64,000 bases of DNA from Nitrococcus mobilis (GCA_024102725.1 JAGFJL010000059.1:79870-143869); one strand, 5' to 3'; shown: positions 1 to 11,094, counted from the stretch's first letter. Translations and numbers: made by a program. The notes: generated by a model not told the origin, from the sequence alone.

Positions 1-2064
1 CTGCGCCATTGGCGTGGCTACCGATTCGGCCGTGGTTGCTACGCCGCGATCCCCCTGTTCAGGCTGCGCTGGCGTGGCTTCCGGTTCGGCCTCGAGCGAC
101 AACGCGCCGTTGAATAGCGGATGGTCGGGGGCGATACGCCGCGCCAGCTCGATCGCCCGCTGCCAGTGCCAATCGGACTCGTCGGCAAGCTGCGTATGTA
201 GAACCTGCGCTTCGGCTTCGAAGCCACCACGGTCGCCTTGCGCCGCCAGAATCTCCAGCAGCTTCAGCCGGAGTTCTCGGTTATCGGGATGCTCGCCCAA
301 GGCATGATCCAGGAGCTCCTGCGCTCGGTCATAGCGGCCGTATGCGATATAAGCCTCGGCCTCATCGAGCAGATTGCTCTCGTCCAGCGCAGAGCTCGCC
401 TGCGCCCGCACATCGGCGCGGCCAAGGCTCGCTCTGGTGCCGGCCGACTCAACACTCGTTACCGCCTGCGCCCCAGCCGAACCAACCGCTGCCGGTGGGA
501 GCGTACGCCGCCGGGTGGCGGCACTACGGCGGCGAGCCGCCCATAGCAGCATCAGTACCAACAGCAAGCCCATGCCAAGCAAACCAACCCGCTTGGCCTC
601 CAGCGGCAAATAGGCTAGCAGCCGCGTTTTGAGCGAAGGGCTGGTCTGCGGGTTGGCAGTGGCCTCCGGTTCAACGCGGCTTGAGGCCGATTCGCTTTCG
701 GGGATGCCCGCCACGGTCGTCGACTGCGATCCGCCCGATCCACTGGTACCGGCCACCGCATCCCGGCCGTTGGCCGGGTGCTCGGTCGTTTCCAGATAAC
801 TGGACGACGGCATCTCAGAAGCACTCTCGCTGCCCGTGTCGACGGCGCTTGTTTGCTGTGCCCCGCTTGCCGATTCACCTCCTTGCGCTGGCGCGGGTTC
901 AGCCGCAGGCGCAGGAACAGCTTCATCGAGCGGCAAATTGCCAATACCTTTTAGACCGATCAACTCTTTTTTCAGCGAGCTCGTCTGCTGTTGGAGCCGC
1001 TCGTTGGCGGATGCCAGATTGGCATTGCGCTCGGCCACCAGGGCAAGCTGCTGCTGCAGCCGCAGGATGTTCCGCTGCGTCGGCGCCAGTGCCTGATCGG
1101 CAAGCGTTGCGCTCGCGTGCGCTTCGGTATCCTCGGACGCGGCCAACACATGCAAACGACCCTTCGCTGACGAGGCTGCGGAAATGGGCGCCCCAGCCGC
1201 CCCGGCTCTACCTTGCTCCATAAGGGTGGTCTGGACACTGGCTTGTACCGGTGGCGCCCCAAAACCTCCACCCGAGTGATTCCTCTGCCAGCGGGTGAGC
1301 TGTTCCTGCATTTGCAGCGCCGCCTGGTGGGCATCGATACTGGCAATCTCCGCATGTGGCGGCACACGCAGCACCGATCCTTCCATTAAGGCGTTGATGT
1401 TGCCATCAATGAACGCCCCCGGGTTGGCGAGCAGGATCGCTTGCATCGTCTGATAGACGGTGACTGTACGGGATGAGCGAACTTCGCCGGCAATGCCCCA
1501 CAGTGTCTGGTTGGCTTGCACAGGACCGTAGCGGGTTGAGCGACTTGCCCGTTCACCGGCCGCAGCCGCCCTTGTCGGCACCGGCGGCGGCGGGAGAGTC
1601 GCATTCTGCAACCCTGTTTGGGTGGCACTCGCATGATCGCTGCGCACCGTGGTGGAGAGCTTGCCTGCAGAGTAACGTGGTGGATCCAGCAGCACCGTAT
1701 ACTCGCGTTGGAGAGTACCTTGCCGCCAGCGCACATCGAGCAGAAAACCCAGGAATGGCTCCTTGATGGGTTGCTCGGTCGAGATGAGGATATAGTGCTC
1801 CCCAGCCACCTTTTTGACTTCGAATTTTAGTCTGGAAAGGTAAAAAGGGCGCGCCAAACCGGCATGTTCGAAGGCAGCCGGCGAAGCCAGGGAGACGCGG
1901 AGCGAAGCGACCTCGTTCTCCCCTATCGATAGCAGCGGAATCCGGGCCGACAATGGTTCATTCAAGGCGGAATTCGCATCGAGCTTACCCAGACCCAGTG
2001 CCATGGTCGACGGCGGGGCTCCCATCAACGCAACCATCAAAGCGGATGCCAGCTTCCGAGCCAT
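1..2064 (-). CDS. fimV: FimV-like pilus/polar assembly protein, 3'-truncated by window edge
   Basis: The minus-strand frame is open from the ATG at 2064 to base 1 (688 codons, no stop), so the C-terminus lies outside the window. The N-terminus is a signal peptide ending near TMALGLGK. It is followed by the FimV N-terminal domain (LDANSALNEPLSARI) and a LysM-like segment (YGPVQANQTLWGIAGEV). Next come a coiled-coil stretch (QRNILRLQQQLALVAERNANL), a low-complexity acidic/Ser-rich linker, one transmembrane helix (VGLLGMGLLLVLMLLW) followed by an Arg-rich cytoplasmic stretch, and the start of a TPR-like region (LLDEAEAYIAYGRYDRAQELL). FimV organises type IV pili and polar complexes by binding peptidoglycan through LysM. 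The fimV-asd-leuB-leuD-leuC order is the same as in Pseudomonas. The start is preceded by GGGG. Confidence 0.9.
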   Translation of the reverse strand, partial: MARKLASALMVALMGAPPSTMALGLGKLDANSALNEPLSARIPLLSIGENEVASLRVSLASPAAFEHAGLARPFYLSRLKFEVKKVAGEHYILISTEQPIKEPFLGFLLDVRWRQGTLQREYTVLLDPPRYSAGKLSTTVRSDHASATQTGLQNATLPPPPVPTRAAAAGERASRSTRYGPVQANQTLWGIAGEVRSSRTVTVYQTMQAILLANPGAFIDGNINALMEGSVLRVPPHAEIASIDAHQAALQMQEQLTRWQRNHSGGGFGAPPVQASVQTTLMEQGRAGAAGAPISAASSAKGRLHVLAASEDTEAHASATLADQALAPTQRNILRLQQQLALVAERNANLASANERLQQQTSSLKKELIGLKGIGNLPLDEAVPAPAAEPAPAQGGESASGAQQTSAVDTGSESASEMPSSSYLETTEHPANGRDAVAGTSGSGGSQSTTVAGIPESESASSRVEPEATANPQTSPSLKTRLLAYLPLEAKRVGLLGMGLLLVLMLLWAARRRSAATRRRTLPPAAVGSAGAQAVTSVESAGTRASLGRADVRAQASSALDESNLLDEAEAYIAYGRYDRAQELLDHALGEHPDNRELRLKLLEILAAQGDRGGFEAEAQVLHTQLADESDWHWQRAIELARRIAPDHPLFNGALSLEAEPEATPAQPEQGDRGVATTAESVATPMAQ

Positions 2065-2161
2065 GAAAATCCCCTATTGCCCGTCATTCCAGCCGTGGGC
2101 ACCCTGTATGCTCCGTGTACCCAGCAAGCGGAGTTTCGATTGTTTTTATGCCGTATTAACC

Positions 2162-2178
2162 GGTCGAAAACTTCGACC
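2162..2178. repeat. 7-bp perfect inverted repeat in the asd-fimV gap
   Basis: GGTCGAA, 3-nt spacer, TTCGACC. It lies in the 228-bp gap between asd and fimV, about 100 bp upstream of the fimV start. There is no T-run on either side, so an intrinsic terminator is unlikely. An operator for fimV or an mRNA stem is possible. I see no convincing -35/-10 pair nearby. Confidence 0.35.
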
Positions 2179-2292
2179 TGGTTCGCAGCTTTGACAACCG
2201 ACCGGGGATCTGCAAGGCGGTCACCCGCACAGCGCCGAGCCTAATACGGTCAACCCAATGGGCTGATATGTCTAAGATGGGCCAGACTCCGT

Positions 2293-3405
2293 TTAGTCCT
2301 CGAGCAGGATCCGCAGCATGCGCCGCAGCGGTTCGGCCGCGCCCCACAGGAGTTGGTCGCCCGCGGTGAACGCCGTTAAATATTGCGGCCCCATGGCGAG
2401 CTTGCGCAGCCGACCCACCGTCACGGTGAGCGTGCCCGTTACGGCCACCGGGGTAAGCTCGCGCTTCGAGGCCTCGGGCTCGTTAGGCACCACCCGGACC
2501 CAGTTATTCGCCTGTGCCAGAATCTCCTCGATATCATTGATGGGCACATCCCGGCGCAGCTTGATCGTCAGAGCTTGGCAGTGGGAGCGCATCGCACCGG
2601 TGCGCACACACACACCGTCAATGGGAACGGGGTTTGCCTGACGAGCGAGAATTTTGTTGGTCTCGGCACCGGCCTTCCATTCCTCGCGACTTTGTCCGGA
2701 ATCCATTGCCCGATCAATCCACGGAATCAGATTGCCAGCGAGCGGGACACCAAAATGCTCGCGTGGATAATCCTCGCTACGCAACGCCTCCGAGACAGCT
2801 CGATCAATCTCCAGGATCCCTCTTGCCGGATCGTCCAGCAACGCATGGGCGGCACCATGCAAAAAGCCCATTTGCTGGATCAGCTCCCGCATATGCTGCG
2901 CCCCGGCGCCGGAAGCCGCCTGGTAGGTCATCGGGCTGATCCACTCCACCAAATCGTGATGCAGCAAGCCACCGATACCCATCAACATCAGGCTCACTGT
3001 GCAATTGCCGCCAACGAAGGTCTTGACCCCGGCCGTGCGGGCCCGATCGATGACCGCTCGGTTGACAGGGTCCAGGATGATTACGCTGTCTTCCTCCATG
3101 CGCAGCGTAGAGGCGGCGTCGATCCAATAGCCATTCCAGCCCACCGCGCGTAGCTCGCGGTAGACGGCTTCGGTGTAGGCACCGCCCTGACACGTGATGA
3201 TGGCATCCAGCGCCTGCAGGGCGTTCAAATCATAGGCGTCTTTGACCGTGGGCACTTCACGGCCCACATCCGGTCCCGGCCGTCCGGCTTGGGAAGTGGA
3301 GAAAAACTCGGGCGCTATGGCCGCAAAGTCGTTTTCCTCACGCATCCGCTGCATGAGGACCGAACCCACCATGCCACGCCAGCCAACGAATCCAATACGC
3401 TTCAT
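2293..3405 (-). CDS. asd: aspartate-semialdehyde dehydrogenase
   Basis: This enzyme performs NADPH-dependent reduction of aspartyl phosphate to aspartate semialdehyde, the branch point to Lys/diaminopimelate, Thr and Met. The 370-residue length matches the gammaproteobacterial Asd subfamily. Visible are the N-terminal Rossmann motif [11 protein letters not shown] (residues 5-15), the nucleophile Cys135 in GGNCTVSLM, and the [10 protein letters not shown] stretch carrying substrate-binding Arg and catalytic His. It lies 45 bp downstream of leuB and reads with leuCDB, so it is probably cotranscribed with the leucine genes. Confidence 0.97.
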   Translation of the reverse strand: MKRIGFVGWRGMVGSVLMQRMREENDFAAIAPEFFSTSQAGRPGPDVGREVPTVKDAYDLNALQALDAIITCQGGAYTEAVYRELRAVGWNGYWIDAASTLRMEEDSVIILDPVNRAVIDRARTAGVKTFVGGNCTVSLMLMGIGGLLHHDLVEWISPMTYQAASGAGAQHMRELIQQMGFLHGAAHALLDDPARGILEIDRAVSEALRSEDYPREHFGVPLAGNLIPWIDRAMDSGQSREEWKAGAETNKILARQANPVPIDGVCVRTGAMRSHCQALTIKLRRDVPINDIEEILAQANNWVRVVPNEPEASKRELTPVAVTGTLTVTVGRLRKLAMGPQYLTAFTAGDQLLWGAAEPLRRMLRILLED

Positions 3406-3450
3406 AAAGCTGCTACCTTGTCGCTTTGCTATTCAGATTGGCGGCTACGA

Positions 3451-4539
3451 TCAAGCCGCCGCCGCACGTAATGCGGAGGTGATCGCATCGCCCATCTCCC
3501 GGGTCCCTACCCGGCGCGTCCCGACGGTATGGATATCCGCCGTGCGGTAGCCCTCGGCTAGCACACGCCGAACCGCGCTTTCGACCCGCTCGGCCAGCTT
3601 CGCTTGGTTGAGACTGTAGCGAAGCATCATCGCCAGGGAGAGGATGGTGGCGAGCGGATTGGCCATATCCCGCCCGGCAATGTCCGGCGCCGAACCGTGG
3701 ACCGGCTCGTACATCCCCTTGCCCCGCTCGTCCAGCGCAGCCGATGGCAGCATACCGATGGAGCCGGTCAGCATGGCGGCACAGTCCGAGAGGATGTCCC
3801 CGAACAGATTACCGGTGACGATGACATCGAACTGCTTGGGTGCGCGCACCAACTGCATCGCCGCATTGTCTACGTAGAGATGCGAGAGCTCGACCTGGGG
3901 ATACTCGGGCGCGAGTCGCGTGACCACTTCGCGCCAAAGCCCGCTCGACTCCAGTACATTGGCCTTGTCCACCGAGCACAGGCGGCCGTCGCGTTTACCG
4001 GCGATCTCGAACGCCAACCGCGCGATACGCGCGATTTCCGATTCCCGGTAGACCAACGTATTGTACGCCTCGCGCTCACCCGTGCCGAGGGTGCGCACCC
4101 CGCGGGGCTCACCGAAATAAATCCCCCCGGTCAACTCACGGACGATCAGGATGTCCAGACCCGCGACGATTTCGGGCCGCAGAGTCGAGGCTCCAGCCAG
4201 TTCGGCATAGAGTATAGCGGGGCGCAAATTGCCGAACAGACCAAGCGCCGAGCGGATGGCGAGCAGCCCTTGCTCCGGTCGGCGCCGCCGCTCGAGGATC
4301 TCCCACTTTGGCCCGCCGACCGCTCCCAGCAGGATCGCATCGGCCTGGCGGGCTAGGCGCAACGTCGCCTCCGGCAACGGTTCGCCGCTGGTATCCACCG
4401 CAGCCCCACCGATCTGGGCTTCTTCCAACTCCACTTGAAAGCCATAGTGCTCGCACAAGCAACCGATGACTTTTACCGCCTCGGCGACGATCTCGGGGCC
4501 GATCCCATCACCCGGGAGAATTGCGATTTTGGCCGTCAT
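3451..4539 (-). CDS. leuB: 3-isopropylmalate dehydrogenase
   Basis: LeuB oxidatively decarboxylates 3-isopropylmalate in leucine synthesis, using NAD and Mg. The ATG at 4539 ([17 protein letters not shown]) is chosen because the family begins exactly here; an in-frame upstream ATG at 4620 adds 27 unrelated residues that run into leuD. The resulting 362 aa is the usual size. Visible motifs are the substrate-specificity segment [24 protein letters not shown], the catalytic Tyr in NTLVYRESE, and the metal-binding Asp cluster in [17 protein letters not shown]. It sits 25 bp after leuD. Confidence 0.97.
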   Translation of the reverse strand: MTAKIAILPGDGIGPEIVAEAVKVIGCLCEHYGFQVELEEAQIGGAAVDTSGEPLPEATLRLARQADAILLGAVGGPKWEILERRRRPEQGLLAIRSALGLFGNLRPAILYAELAGASTLRPEIVAGLDILIVRELTGGIYFGEPRGVRTLGTGEREAYNTLVYRESEIARIARLAFEIAGKRDGRLCSVDKANVLESSGLWREVVTRLAPEYPQVELSHLYVDNAAMQLVRAPKQFDVIVTGNLFGDILSDCAAMLTGSIGMLPSAALDERGKGMYEPVHGSAPDIAGRDMANPLATILSLAMMLRYSLNQAKLAERVESAVRRVLAEGYRTADIHTVGTRRVGTREMGDAITSALRAAAA

Positions 4540-4564
4540 GCGCGAGCGCTTCCCTGTGCCTGAA

Positions 4565-5215
4565 TCATGGATCGAGGGTCTGAAACAGCCAGGGGGCCTC
4601 GCGTCGGCGGCGCGCCTCATAGGCCCGAATCTCGGCAGCGTGTTGGAGCGTCAACCCGATCTCGTCGAGCCCGTCGAGCAAGGCCTGCTTGCGGAAAGCA
4701 TCGATCTCGAAACCAAACACCTCACCCGCGGGGGTGGTCACCGATTGACTCGGCAGATCCACCGCCAGCGTGTAACCGGTGTTCGCGGCGACCTCCCGGA
4801 ACAGCTGCTCGACGGCTTCCTCTCCGAGCACCACCGGCAGAATTCCGTTCTTGGTGCAATTGTTATAGAAAATCTCGGCGAAGCTCGGTGCGATCAGAAC
4901 CCGAAAGCCATAGTCCTCGAGCGCCCAAGGGGCATGCTCGCGGGAGGAGCCGCAACCGAAGTTGCGCCGTGCCAGCAGAATGCGCGCGCCCTGATAGCGC
5001 GGTTGATTGAGCACGAACTCGGGGTTCTTCGGCCGCCGGGCACAGTCCTGACCGGGCTCACCGTGATCCAGATAACGCCATTCGTCGAAAAGGTTGGGGC
5101 CAAAGCCGGTTCGCTTGATCGACTTTAGGAACTGCTTGGGAATGATGGCATCCGTATCCACATTGGCGCGATCGATGGGCGCCACGATACCCTCGACCCG
5201 AGTAAGTGGTTGCAT
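4565..5215 (-). CDS. leuD: 3-isopropylmalate dehydratase small subunit
   Basis: This is the swivelling subunit of isopropylmalate isomerase, which works with LeuC to convert 2- to 3-isopropylmalate. It has 216 aa and begins [20 protein letters not shown]. The family signatures [14 protein letters not shown] and [14 protein letters not shown] are present. Only one base separates the leuC stop from this ATG, so the pair is translationally coupled. Confidence 0.97.
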   Translation of the reverse strand: MQPLTRVEGIVAPIDRANVDTDAIIPKQFLKSIKRTGFGPNLFDEWRYLDHGEPGQDCARRPKNPEFVLNQPRYQGARILLARRNFGCGSSREHAPWALEDYGFRVLIAPSFAEIFYNNCTKNGILPVVLGEEAVEQLFREVAANTGYTLAVDLPSQSVTTPAGEVFGFEIDAFRKQALLDGLDEIGLTLQHAAEIRAYEARRRREAPWLFQTLDP

Positions 5216-5216
5216 A

Positions 5217-6620
5217 TCAAAGCTTCCTCACGTCGACGAAATGCCCGGTGATGGCCGCGGCGGCGGCCATGGCCGGACTCAGCAAATGGGTTCGGCCACC
5301 CGGGCCCTGACGACCCTCGAAATTGCGGTTCGAGGTCGAGGCACAGCGCTCACCGGGCTGCAGACGATCCGCGTTCATCGCCAGGCACATCGAACAGCCC
5401 GGCTCCCGCCACTCAAAGCCCGCCGCCTGGAAAATTCGGTCCAACCCCTCGTCCTCGGCCTGGCGTTTGACCAGCCCGGAGCCCGGCACGACCAGTGCCA
5501 GCTTGATGGTGTCCGCCACACGTCGCCCCTGCACCACCGCGGCGGCCGAGCGCAGATCCTCGATGCGCGAGTTGGTGCAAGAGCCGATGAACACCTTGTC
5601 CGGGCGGATGCGCGTTATGGGCAATCCCGGCTCGAGCCCCATGTAGGCAAGCGCTCGCTCCATACCGGTCCGCCGGGTGGGATCGGGCTCGGTGGCCGGA
5701 TCCGGAACGCGGGCGTCCACCGCCGCCACCATTTCGGGTGAGGTTCCCCAGGTGACCTGCGGCACGATTTCGGCGCCATCGAGTTCCACCACCCGATCGA
5801 ATACCGCATCCGACTCGCTCACCAGCGTACGCCAATAGGCAACGGCACGATCCCACATCAAGCCGCGCGGTGCGAAGGGTCGATCGCGCATATACTCGAT
5901 CGTGACATCGTCCACGGCCACCAACCCGCAGCGCGCACCCGCCTCGATCGACATATTGCACAACGTCATGCGCCCTTCAATCGACAGGGCACGCACGGCC
6001 GCACCGCCAAATTCGATGGCATAACCGGTCGCCCCGGCCGTGCCGATCCGACCGATCAACGCCAGCGCCAGATCCTTGGCGCTCACCCCGGCCCCGAGCT
6101 GCCCCGTCACTCTCACCAGCATGCGCTTGGATCGGGACTGGATCAGGGTCTGAGTGACGAGCGCATGCTCGACTTCGGAGGTGCCAATGCCGAAGGCAAG
6201 CGCGCCCAGCGCGCCATGCGTCGAGGTATGGGAATCGCCACAGACCACGGTCATTCCCGGCTGCGTGGCGCCCTGCTCGGGTCCGATGACATGAACAATG
6301 CCCTGCCGCGAATCGGCGAGGCGAAACTCGACAATTTTATATTCCGTGCAGTTGCGATCCAACGTTTCCACCTGCAACCGGGAGACCGGGTCCGCAATCC
6401 CCTGAGCGCGGTTGAGGGTAGGCACATTGTGATCCGCCACCGCCAGATTGGCAGCCGAACGCCAGGGCCTGCGCCCAGCGAGTCGCATTCCTTCGAACGC
6501 CTGCGGCGAGGTGACCTCGTGCACCAGATGACGGTCGATATAGAGCAGCGAGGTACCGTCCGCATTGTCGCGCACGATATGGGCATCCCAAAGCTTATCG
6601 TAAAGAGTTGCAGCGACCAT
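5217..6620 (-). CDS. leuC: 3-isopropylmalate dehydratase large subunit
   Basis: This aconitase-family subunit carries the catalytic [4Fe-4S] cluster. It has 467 aa and starts [16 protein letters not shown]. Cluster ligands are visible in [14 protein letters not shown] and [11 protein letters not shown], and the family segment [22 protein letters not shown] is intact. AGGGA lies 6 nt before the ATG. It is the first gene of leuC-leuD-leuB-asd-fimV. The promoter probably lies over the 3' end of the preceding permease gene. Confidence 0.97.
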   Translation of the reverse strand: MVAATLYDKLWDAHIVRDNADGTSLLYIDRHLVHEVTSPQAFEGMRLAGRRPWRSAANLAVADHNVPTLNRAQGIADPVSRLQVETLDRNCTEYKIVEFRLADSRQGIVHVIGPEQGATQPGMTVVCGDSHTSTHGALGALAFGIGTSEVEHALVTQTLIQSRSKRMLVRVTGQLGAGVSAKDLALALIGRIGTAGATGYAIEFGGAAVRALSIEGRMTLCNMSIEAGARCGLVAVDDVTIEYMRDRPFAPRGLMWDRAVAYWRTLVSESDAVFDRVVELDGAEIVPQVTWGTSPEMVAAVDARVPDPATEPDPTRRTGMERALAYMGLEPGLPITRIRPDKVFIGSCTNSRIEDLRSAAAVVQGRRVADTIKLALVVPGSGLVKRQAEDEGLDRIFQAAGFEWREPGCSMCLAMNADRLQPGERCASTSNRNFEGRQGPGGRTHLLSPAMAAAAAITGHFVDVRKL

Positions 6621-6733
6621 ACGGCTTCCCTGTTATGCAACTGGATAGGGCACATTGCAGCGGCTGGAACCCGGCCGGTTCGAGGCATCGGCGGCGCTTT
6701 CCGCAGAGGCAAGGAGCTACAAAATAGGCTCCT

Positions 6734-6739
6734 ATTATA
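6734..6739 (-). promoter_or_regulatory. candidate -10 box for leuCDB-asd
   Basis: A perfect TATAAT on the minus strand lies about 115 bp upstream of the leuC ATG and touches the MFS stop codon. The -35 region is poor (TTAGCC at an 18-bp spacing), so an activator may be needed. No leucine-rich leader peptide was found in the leader. Confidence 0.4.
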
Positions 6740-7931
6740 CTGAACGCTGGCTCGGCAGGCTAACCGCCCACCTGCCCTGCGGCAGGCTGCGAGCAACGAG
6801 CACCGCACCAGTGGCGGCCAGCGCGGCCGCCACATACCAGGTCGGGGCCTCACCGAAGGTCGACCAAAGATAACCGCTTGCAAGACTGCCGGAGGCGACC
6901 CCGGCGCCGAAGGTCAGACTGCTGTAGAGCGCTTGACCGCGTCCCTGGTTAGGGCCAGTGAAAAAACGGTTGATAAGCACGATCGCCACTGCGTGGTAAA
7001 CGCCGAAGGTGCCCGCATGCAGAAGCTGCGCCACGCTCTGCAGCAAGATCCAATCCGGGAAAGCACCGACGAGTGTCCAGCGCACGACCGCCAGTGCCAG
7101 CGCCGCGGTCATCAGCCGGCGCGGACCGAACTGCGGCAACCAGCGGTGCATCTTCAGAAAAACCATGATCTCGGCGAGAACCCCCACCGCCCAAAGAGCG
7201 CCGATCGCCGCCCCGCTATAGCCGTGGTCGGCCAAATAGATACTGTAGAAGACATAGAAAGGGCCGTGGCTTGCCTGGAGCAGATAGCAAGCCGCCAGAA
7301 AACCTACGACGTTAGGCCGTAGCAAAACCCGCCGAAACGGCTCGTGAGATGCGCCACTGAGCTGCGCCGATGCGCTCGGCGCGACCAGACTCGCCCCGGC
7401 CAAAGCAGTAACCAACACTAGCAGCGCGCCAGGCACGACTTGCAAACCCATACGGTCGGTGAGCTCGCCGAGCCCTGTCACCGCTGCGATGAAACCCATC
7501 GAGCCCCACAACCGAATACGGCTGTAGTGATGGTCGTTCGCCCCCAGATGGTTCATGGTATTGGCCTCGAACTGAGGCAACGCCGCGTTCCAGAAAAAAC
7601 CGAACAGGGCCATCAACAGCGCGAGCCAGCCATAGCTTCGGCCGAACAGCATGCCGGCGAAAGCCACTGCGGCCATCAGGCAGGCGAGCCGCACCGTTGC
7701 CATACGTCGCCTACTGCGGTCCGCCAACCAACCCCAAATATTGGGTGCGATAATCTTGGTGGCATAGAGTATGGCGATGAGCTCACCGATCGCGGCGGCA
7801 CCGAACCCCAGCGAGCGCAGATAAGCACCCCAGTAGGGCACCAGCCCGCCGACAACGGCGAAGAAAAAAAAATAAAACGCCGCCAACCGCCAGTACGGAG
7901 TTGCCGCCGAGCCCGCGGAATCAGCGACCAT
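6735..7931 (-). CDS. MFS permease of the HcaT/nucleoside-symporter-like branch
   Basis: This is an inner-membrane transporter with about 12 predicted helices (398 aa). The start ATG at 7931 overlaps the aroC stop by 11 nt (ATGGTCGCTGA). An upstream in-frame start would only add residues encoded antiparallel to aroC. Family traits are [23 protein letters not shown] at the first helix, a basic cytoplasmic loop after helix 2 ([11 protein letters not shown]), and [13 protein letters not shown] at helix 5, typical of the MFS_1-like/HcaT group. The substrate cannot be told from sequence. It is likely cotranscribed with aroC. Confidence 0.85.
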   Translation of the reverse strand: MVADSAGSAATPYWRLAAFYFFFFAVVGGLVPYWGAYLRSLGFGAAAIGELIAILYATKIIAPNIWGWLADRSRRRMATVRLACLMAAVAFAGMLFGRSYGWLALLMALFGFFWNAALPQFEANTMNHLGANDHHYSRIRLWGSMGFIAAVTGLGELTDRMGLQVVPGALLVLVTALAGASLVAPSASAQLSGASHEPFRRVLLRPNVVGFLAACYLLQASHGPFYVFYSIYLADHGYSGAAIGALWAVGVLAEIMVFLKMHRWLPQFGPRRLMTAALALAVVRWTLVGAFPDWILLQSVAQLLHAGTFGVYHAVAIVLINRFFTGPNQGRGQALYSSLTFGAGVASGSLASGYLWSTFGEAPTWYVAAALAATGAVLVARSLPQGRWAVSLPSQRSV

Positions 7932-9024
7932 GACCGCTTGGAATGACCGGCGCGGCCGTATGTACATCGGCGCACTGCGCGCGATGGCGCAGGTAGTGAT
8001 CCATGAGCACCAGGGCAAGCATGGCCTCGGCAATGGGCGTGGCGCGAATACCTACGCACGGGTCATGCCGGCCGGTAGTCACCACCTCCTCGGGCTCTCC
8101 GCGCGTGTTCACGGAACGCCCGGGGACGCGGATACTGGAGGTCGGCTTGAGGACGATGCTGGCGACGATGTCCTGCCCGGTGGAAATCCCGCCCAATATG
8201 CCGCCGGCATTGTTCGACAAAAACCCCGCCGGCGTAATCTCGTCGCGATGGCTGCTTCCGAGCTGTTCGACCGCAGCAAAGCCGGCACCGATTTCGACGC
8301 CCTTGACCGCGTTGATTCCCAGCAAAGCCCGGCCTATCTCGGCATCCAGGCGATCGAAGACCGGCTCGCCGAGCCCTACCGGCACATTCTCCGCCACAAC
8401 AGTTACCCGCGCACCGACTGAATCCCCTTTACGGCGCAGCCCATCCAGGTAACGCTCCAGCTCCGACAGGCGCGCCGGATCGGGGCAAAAGAAGGGGTTC
8501 GTCTCCACCGCATCCCAATGCCGCAGCTCCAGGCGGATCGGCCCGAGCTGCGCCAAGTAGCCGCGGATACGAACACCCAGCCGTTCCGCCAAATACTTCC
8601 GGGCGATAGCCCCCGCAGCCACACGCATCGCAGTCTCCCGCGCCGAGGACCGCCCTCCGCCGCGATAATCGCGCACACCGTACTTCTGCTGGTAGGTATA
8701 GTCCGCATGACCCGGACGAAAGCTCGCCTTGATCTTGGCGTAGTCCTTGGAGCGCTGATCGGCGTTTTCGATCAACAGCCCGATGGGTGTCCCGGTGGAG
8801 CGCCCCTCGAACACACCCGAGAGAATGCTTACTCGGTCGGGCTCCTGGCGCTGTGAGGTATGCCGGGAGGTACCCGGTTTGCGCCGATCGAGATCCCGCT
8901 GCAGATCCGCCTCGCTAAGCACCAGACCGGGTGGACAGCCATCGACGATAGCGCCGAGCGCCGGTCCATGACTCTCGCCGAAGGTGGTTACAGTAAAGGA
9001 CTTACCGAAGGTATTGCCCGACAT
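7921..9024 (-). CDS. aroC: chorismate synthase
   Basis: AroC performs the last step of the shikimate pathway, converting 5-enolpyruvylshikimate-3-phosphate to chorismate with reduced FMN. It has 367 aa. Signatures are [18 protein letters not shown] near the N-terminus, [29 protein letters not shown] in the middle, and [18 protein letters not shown] near the C-terminus. It diverges from psd and the MFS gene overlaps its stop. Confidence 0.98.
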   Translation of the reverse strand: MSGNTFGKSFTVTTFGESHGPALGAIVDGCPPGLVLSEADLQRDLDRRKPGTSRHTSQRQEPDRVSILSGVFEGRSTGTPIGLLIENADQRSKDYAKIKASFRPGHADYTYQQKYGVRDYRGGGRSSARETAMRVAAGAIARKYLAERLGVRIRGYLAQLGPIRLELRHWDAVETNPFFCPDPARLSELERYLDGLRRKGDSVGARVTVVAENVPVGLGEPVFDRLDAEIGRALLGINAVKGVEIGAGFAAVEQLGSSHRDEITPAGFLSNNAGGILGGISTGQDIVASIVLKPTSSIRVPGRSVNTRGEPEEVVTTGRHDPCVGIRATPIAEAMLALVLMDHYLRHRAQCADVHTAAPVIPSGHGR

Positions 9025-9133
9025 TTGTCTCTACCATGTCTTTTACACCTATTGTGTGCGCAGATCTTTTGCAGAGCACCGCACTGCGCCCACCCAATTC
9101 AAGCTCATGGCTAATGCGCGTTCTGTGGGCCTA

Positions 9134-9142
9134 TGTGATAAT
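9134..9142 (+). promoter_or_regulatory. candidate extended -10 for psd
   Basis: TGTGATAAT fits the extended -10 pattern TG-n-TATAAT with one mismatch. Transcription would begin near 9149, two bases before the first possible psd ATG (9151) and 29 bases before the second (9178). No -35 is evident. Confidence 0.35.
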
Positions 9143-9177
9143 CCGCCGCCATGCCTAATCTCATCGGTTCACAACCC

Positions 9178-10086
9178 ATGCATCGCATCCTGAGCGCCGC
9201 GCGGCCCAAGCGAGCCACTCTGAGCGACTGGCTCAAGACGCTGCCGCTCTACCCACTGCCGCAACACGCCATCTCACGCCTTGTGCTGCACGCCACCCGG
9301 GCACGCAACAACCGTTGGAAAAATGCGCTTATACGCTGGTTCGTACGGGCTTACCAAGTCGATTTGGGGGAGGCGAGCGAGCCCAATGCAACAGCGTACC
9401 CGGATTTCAACAGCTTTTTCACCCGGGCACTACGCTCCGATGCCCGCCCCTTGCCGAAAGACCCCGCGACGCTTATCTGCCCGGCCGACGGTACAATCAG
9501 TGAGATCGGCCGGATTGACGGCGTGCACCTCTTGCAGGCCAAAGGCCGCCGCTTCAGTGTAGGCGAACTCCTCGGCGGCGATGATGGCGATGATCAATTG
9601 ACGGCACGCTTCCATGGCGGCCATTTCGTAACGGTGTATCTCTCCCCACGGGATTACCATCGGGTACACATGCCGGCCGCCGGCGAGTTGCGCACCATGA
9701 TCCATGTCCCGGGCCGGCTATTCAGCGTAGCTCCCCACACCGTGCGCACGATACCCCGCTTGTTCAGCCGCAACGAACGGGTGATCAGCCTGTTCGATAC
9801 CGCACACGGTCCACTCGCCGTAATCCTCGTGGGGGCGATCTGTGTCGCGAGCATCGAGACCGTCTGGGCCGGCGTGGTGACCCCGCCCCGCGGCCGGCGG
9901 CTACGGCGCTGGCACTACCCGCCACCCAGATACCGGCTGGCACGGGGCGAAGAACTGGGCCGTTTCAACATGGGCTCAACGGTAATCGTACTGTTCGGAC
10001 CCGATCAGGTCAGCTGGCGGGAGGAGCTGGCCGTCGCACAGCCGGTGCGCATGGGGCAGGCACTGGGCCGTTTCCGAGCCGTTTGA
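9178..10086 (+). CDS. psd: phosphatidylserine decarboxylase proenzyme
   Basis: Psd makes phosphatidylethanolamine at the inner membrane. The proenzyme self-cleaves at a Gly-Ser bond to form the pyruvoyl cofactor. The cleavage site FNMGSTVIVLF is at residues 263-273 with Ser267. The catalytic His region (YLSPRDYHRVHMPAAG) and CPADGTISEIG are intact. The start is uncertain: ATG 9178 (302 aa) is given because the putative promoter leaves almost no leader for the alternative ATG at 9151, and neither has a clear ribosome-binding site. It is convergent with epmA. Confidence 0.95.
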   Translation: MHRILSAARPKRATLSDWLKTLPLYPLPQHAISRLVLHATRARNNRWKNALIRWFVRAYQVDLGEASEPNATAYPDFNSFFTRALRSDARPLPKDPATLICPADGTISEIGRIDGVHLLQAKGRRFSVGELLGGDDGDDQLTARFHGGHFVTVYLSPRDYHRVHMPAAGELRTMIHVPGRLFSVAPHTVRTIPRLFSRNERVISLFDTAHGPLAVILVGAICVASIETVWAGVVTPPRGRRLRRWHYPPPRYRLARGEELGRFNMGSTVIVLFGPDQVSWREELAVAQPVRMGQALGRFRAV

Positions 10087-10113
10087 GACGGTACGACCAA
10101 CCGAGCCGCGCGT

Positions 10114-11085
10114 TCAGGCGCGCTCGATCGGGAAGGCGACCACCTCATCGATGTGCCGAGCCCCGCAAACGCGCATAACGAGTCGATCCAAGCCGAGGGC
10201 CACCCCAGCGCAGGGTGGCAACCCGGCTTCCATGGCCGCTAGCAGGCGCGCATCGACATCCGGCAGCGGCAATCCCAGGCGGGCGCGCGCGGCGCGCTCG
10301 CGCTCGAAGCGCAGGCGCTGCTCGACCGCGTCGGTGAGCTCGTGGTAGCCGTTGGCGAGCTCGACACCGTTGCTGAACAGCTCGAAGCGCTCGGCAACTC
10401 GAGGATCATCCGGGCGCAAACGGGCCAGCGCCGCCTGCGACGCCGGAAAATCATAAACGAACGTCAACCGACCACTTCCCAACGCCGGCACGACCCGGTG
10501 ACTCAACAGCAGATCCAACAGCCCATCCCGATCGAGTGCCACCAAGGCGGCGCGGCCCAGACCGAGTCCGTCAGCACTTGCCACCAACGCTTGCCGAGAC
10601 GCCTCGAGGGGATCCACACCGAGGTGAGCACGGAACGCCTGCGTATAGGTCAGCCGTTCAACGGTGCAGTCCCCCAGCAGGTGCCGGCACAAATCCGCCA
10701 CCTCGTCCATTAGCGCGTGCTGATCCCAGCCGAGGCGATACCACTCGAGCAGGGTAAATTCGGGGTTATGCAGCCGCCCACGCTCGCCGGCGCGAAAGGC
10801 ATGCGTGATCTGATAGATTGACCCGGCACCCGCGGCGAGCAGGCGCTTCATGGCATGCTCAGGCGAGCTCTGTAGCCATAGACGCCCATCCGGTGGCGCA
10901 CCTGGCCCCTCATAAGCGATGTAGAAACTCGGCACGTTCGGATCCGTTGCGCCGGCGCCGACCAGACAGGGCGTATCCACCTCCAGCACACCGCGCTCGG
11001 CGAAAAACCCGCGTATGGCTGCAAGGATGCCCGCCCGCTGGTGCAAGGCTTTGCGGCACGCCGAAGGGCGCCAATCGTCATGCAC
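10114..11085 (-). CDS. epmA: EF-P (R)-beta-lysine ligase
   Basis: This truncated class-II lysyl-tRNA synthetase paralogue (PoxA/GenX) attaches beta-lysine to Lys34 of EF-P. Its 323 aa comprise only the catalytic domain, with no N-terminal tRNA-binding OB fold. Class-II motifs are visible: motif 2 (ITHAFRAGERGRLHNPEFTLLEWY) and motif 3 (GVALGLDRLVMRVCG). It lies 9 bp after efp on the same strand. With epmB just beyond, the full EF-P modification pathway is encoded here. Confidence 0.96.
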   Translation of the reverse strand: MHDDWRPSACRKALHQRAGILAAIRGFFAERGVLEVDTPCLVGAGATDPNVPSFYIAYEGPGAPPDGRLWLQSSPEHAMKRLLAAGAGSIYQITHAFRAGERGRLHNPEFTLLEWYRLGWDQHALMDEVADLCRHLLGDCTVERLTYTQAFRAHLGVDPLEASRQALVASADGLGLGRAALVALDRDGLLDLLLSHRVVPALGSGRLTFVYDFPASQAALARLRPDDPRVAERFELFSNGVELANGYHELTDAVEQRLRFERERAARARLGLPLPDVDARLLAAMEAGLPPCAGVALGLDRLVMRVCGARHIDEVVAFPIERA

Positions 11086-11094
11086 CGCCGCGGC

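Noticed and set aside
3604..4356. 250-codon plus-strand frame
   Set aside because: Antisense to leuB; low-complexity charged translation.
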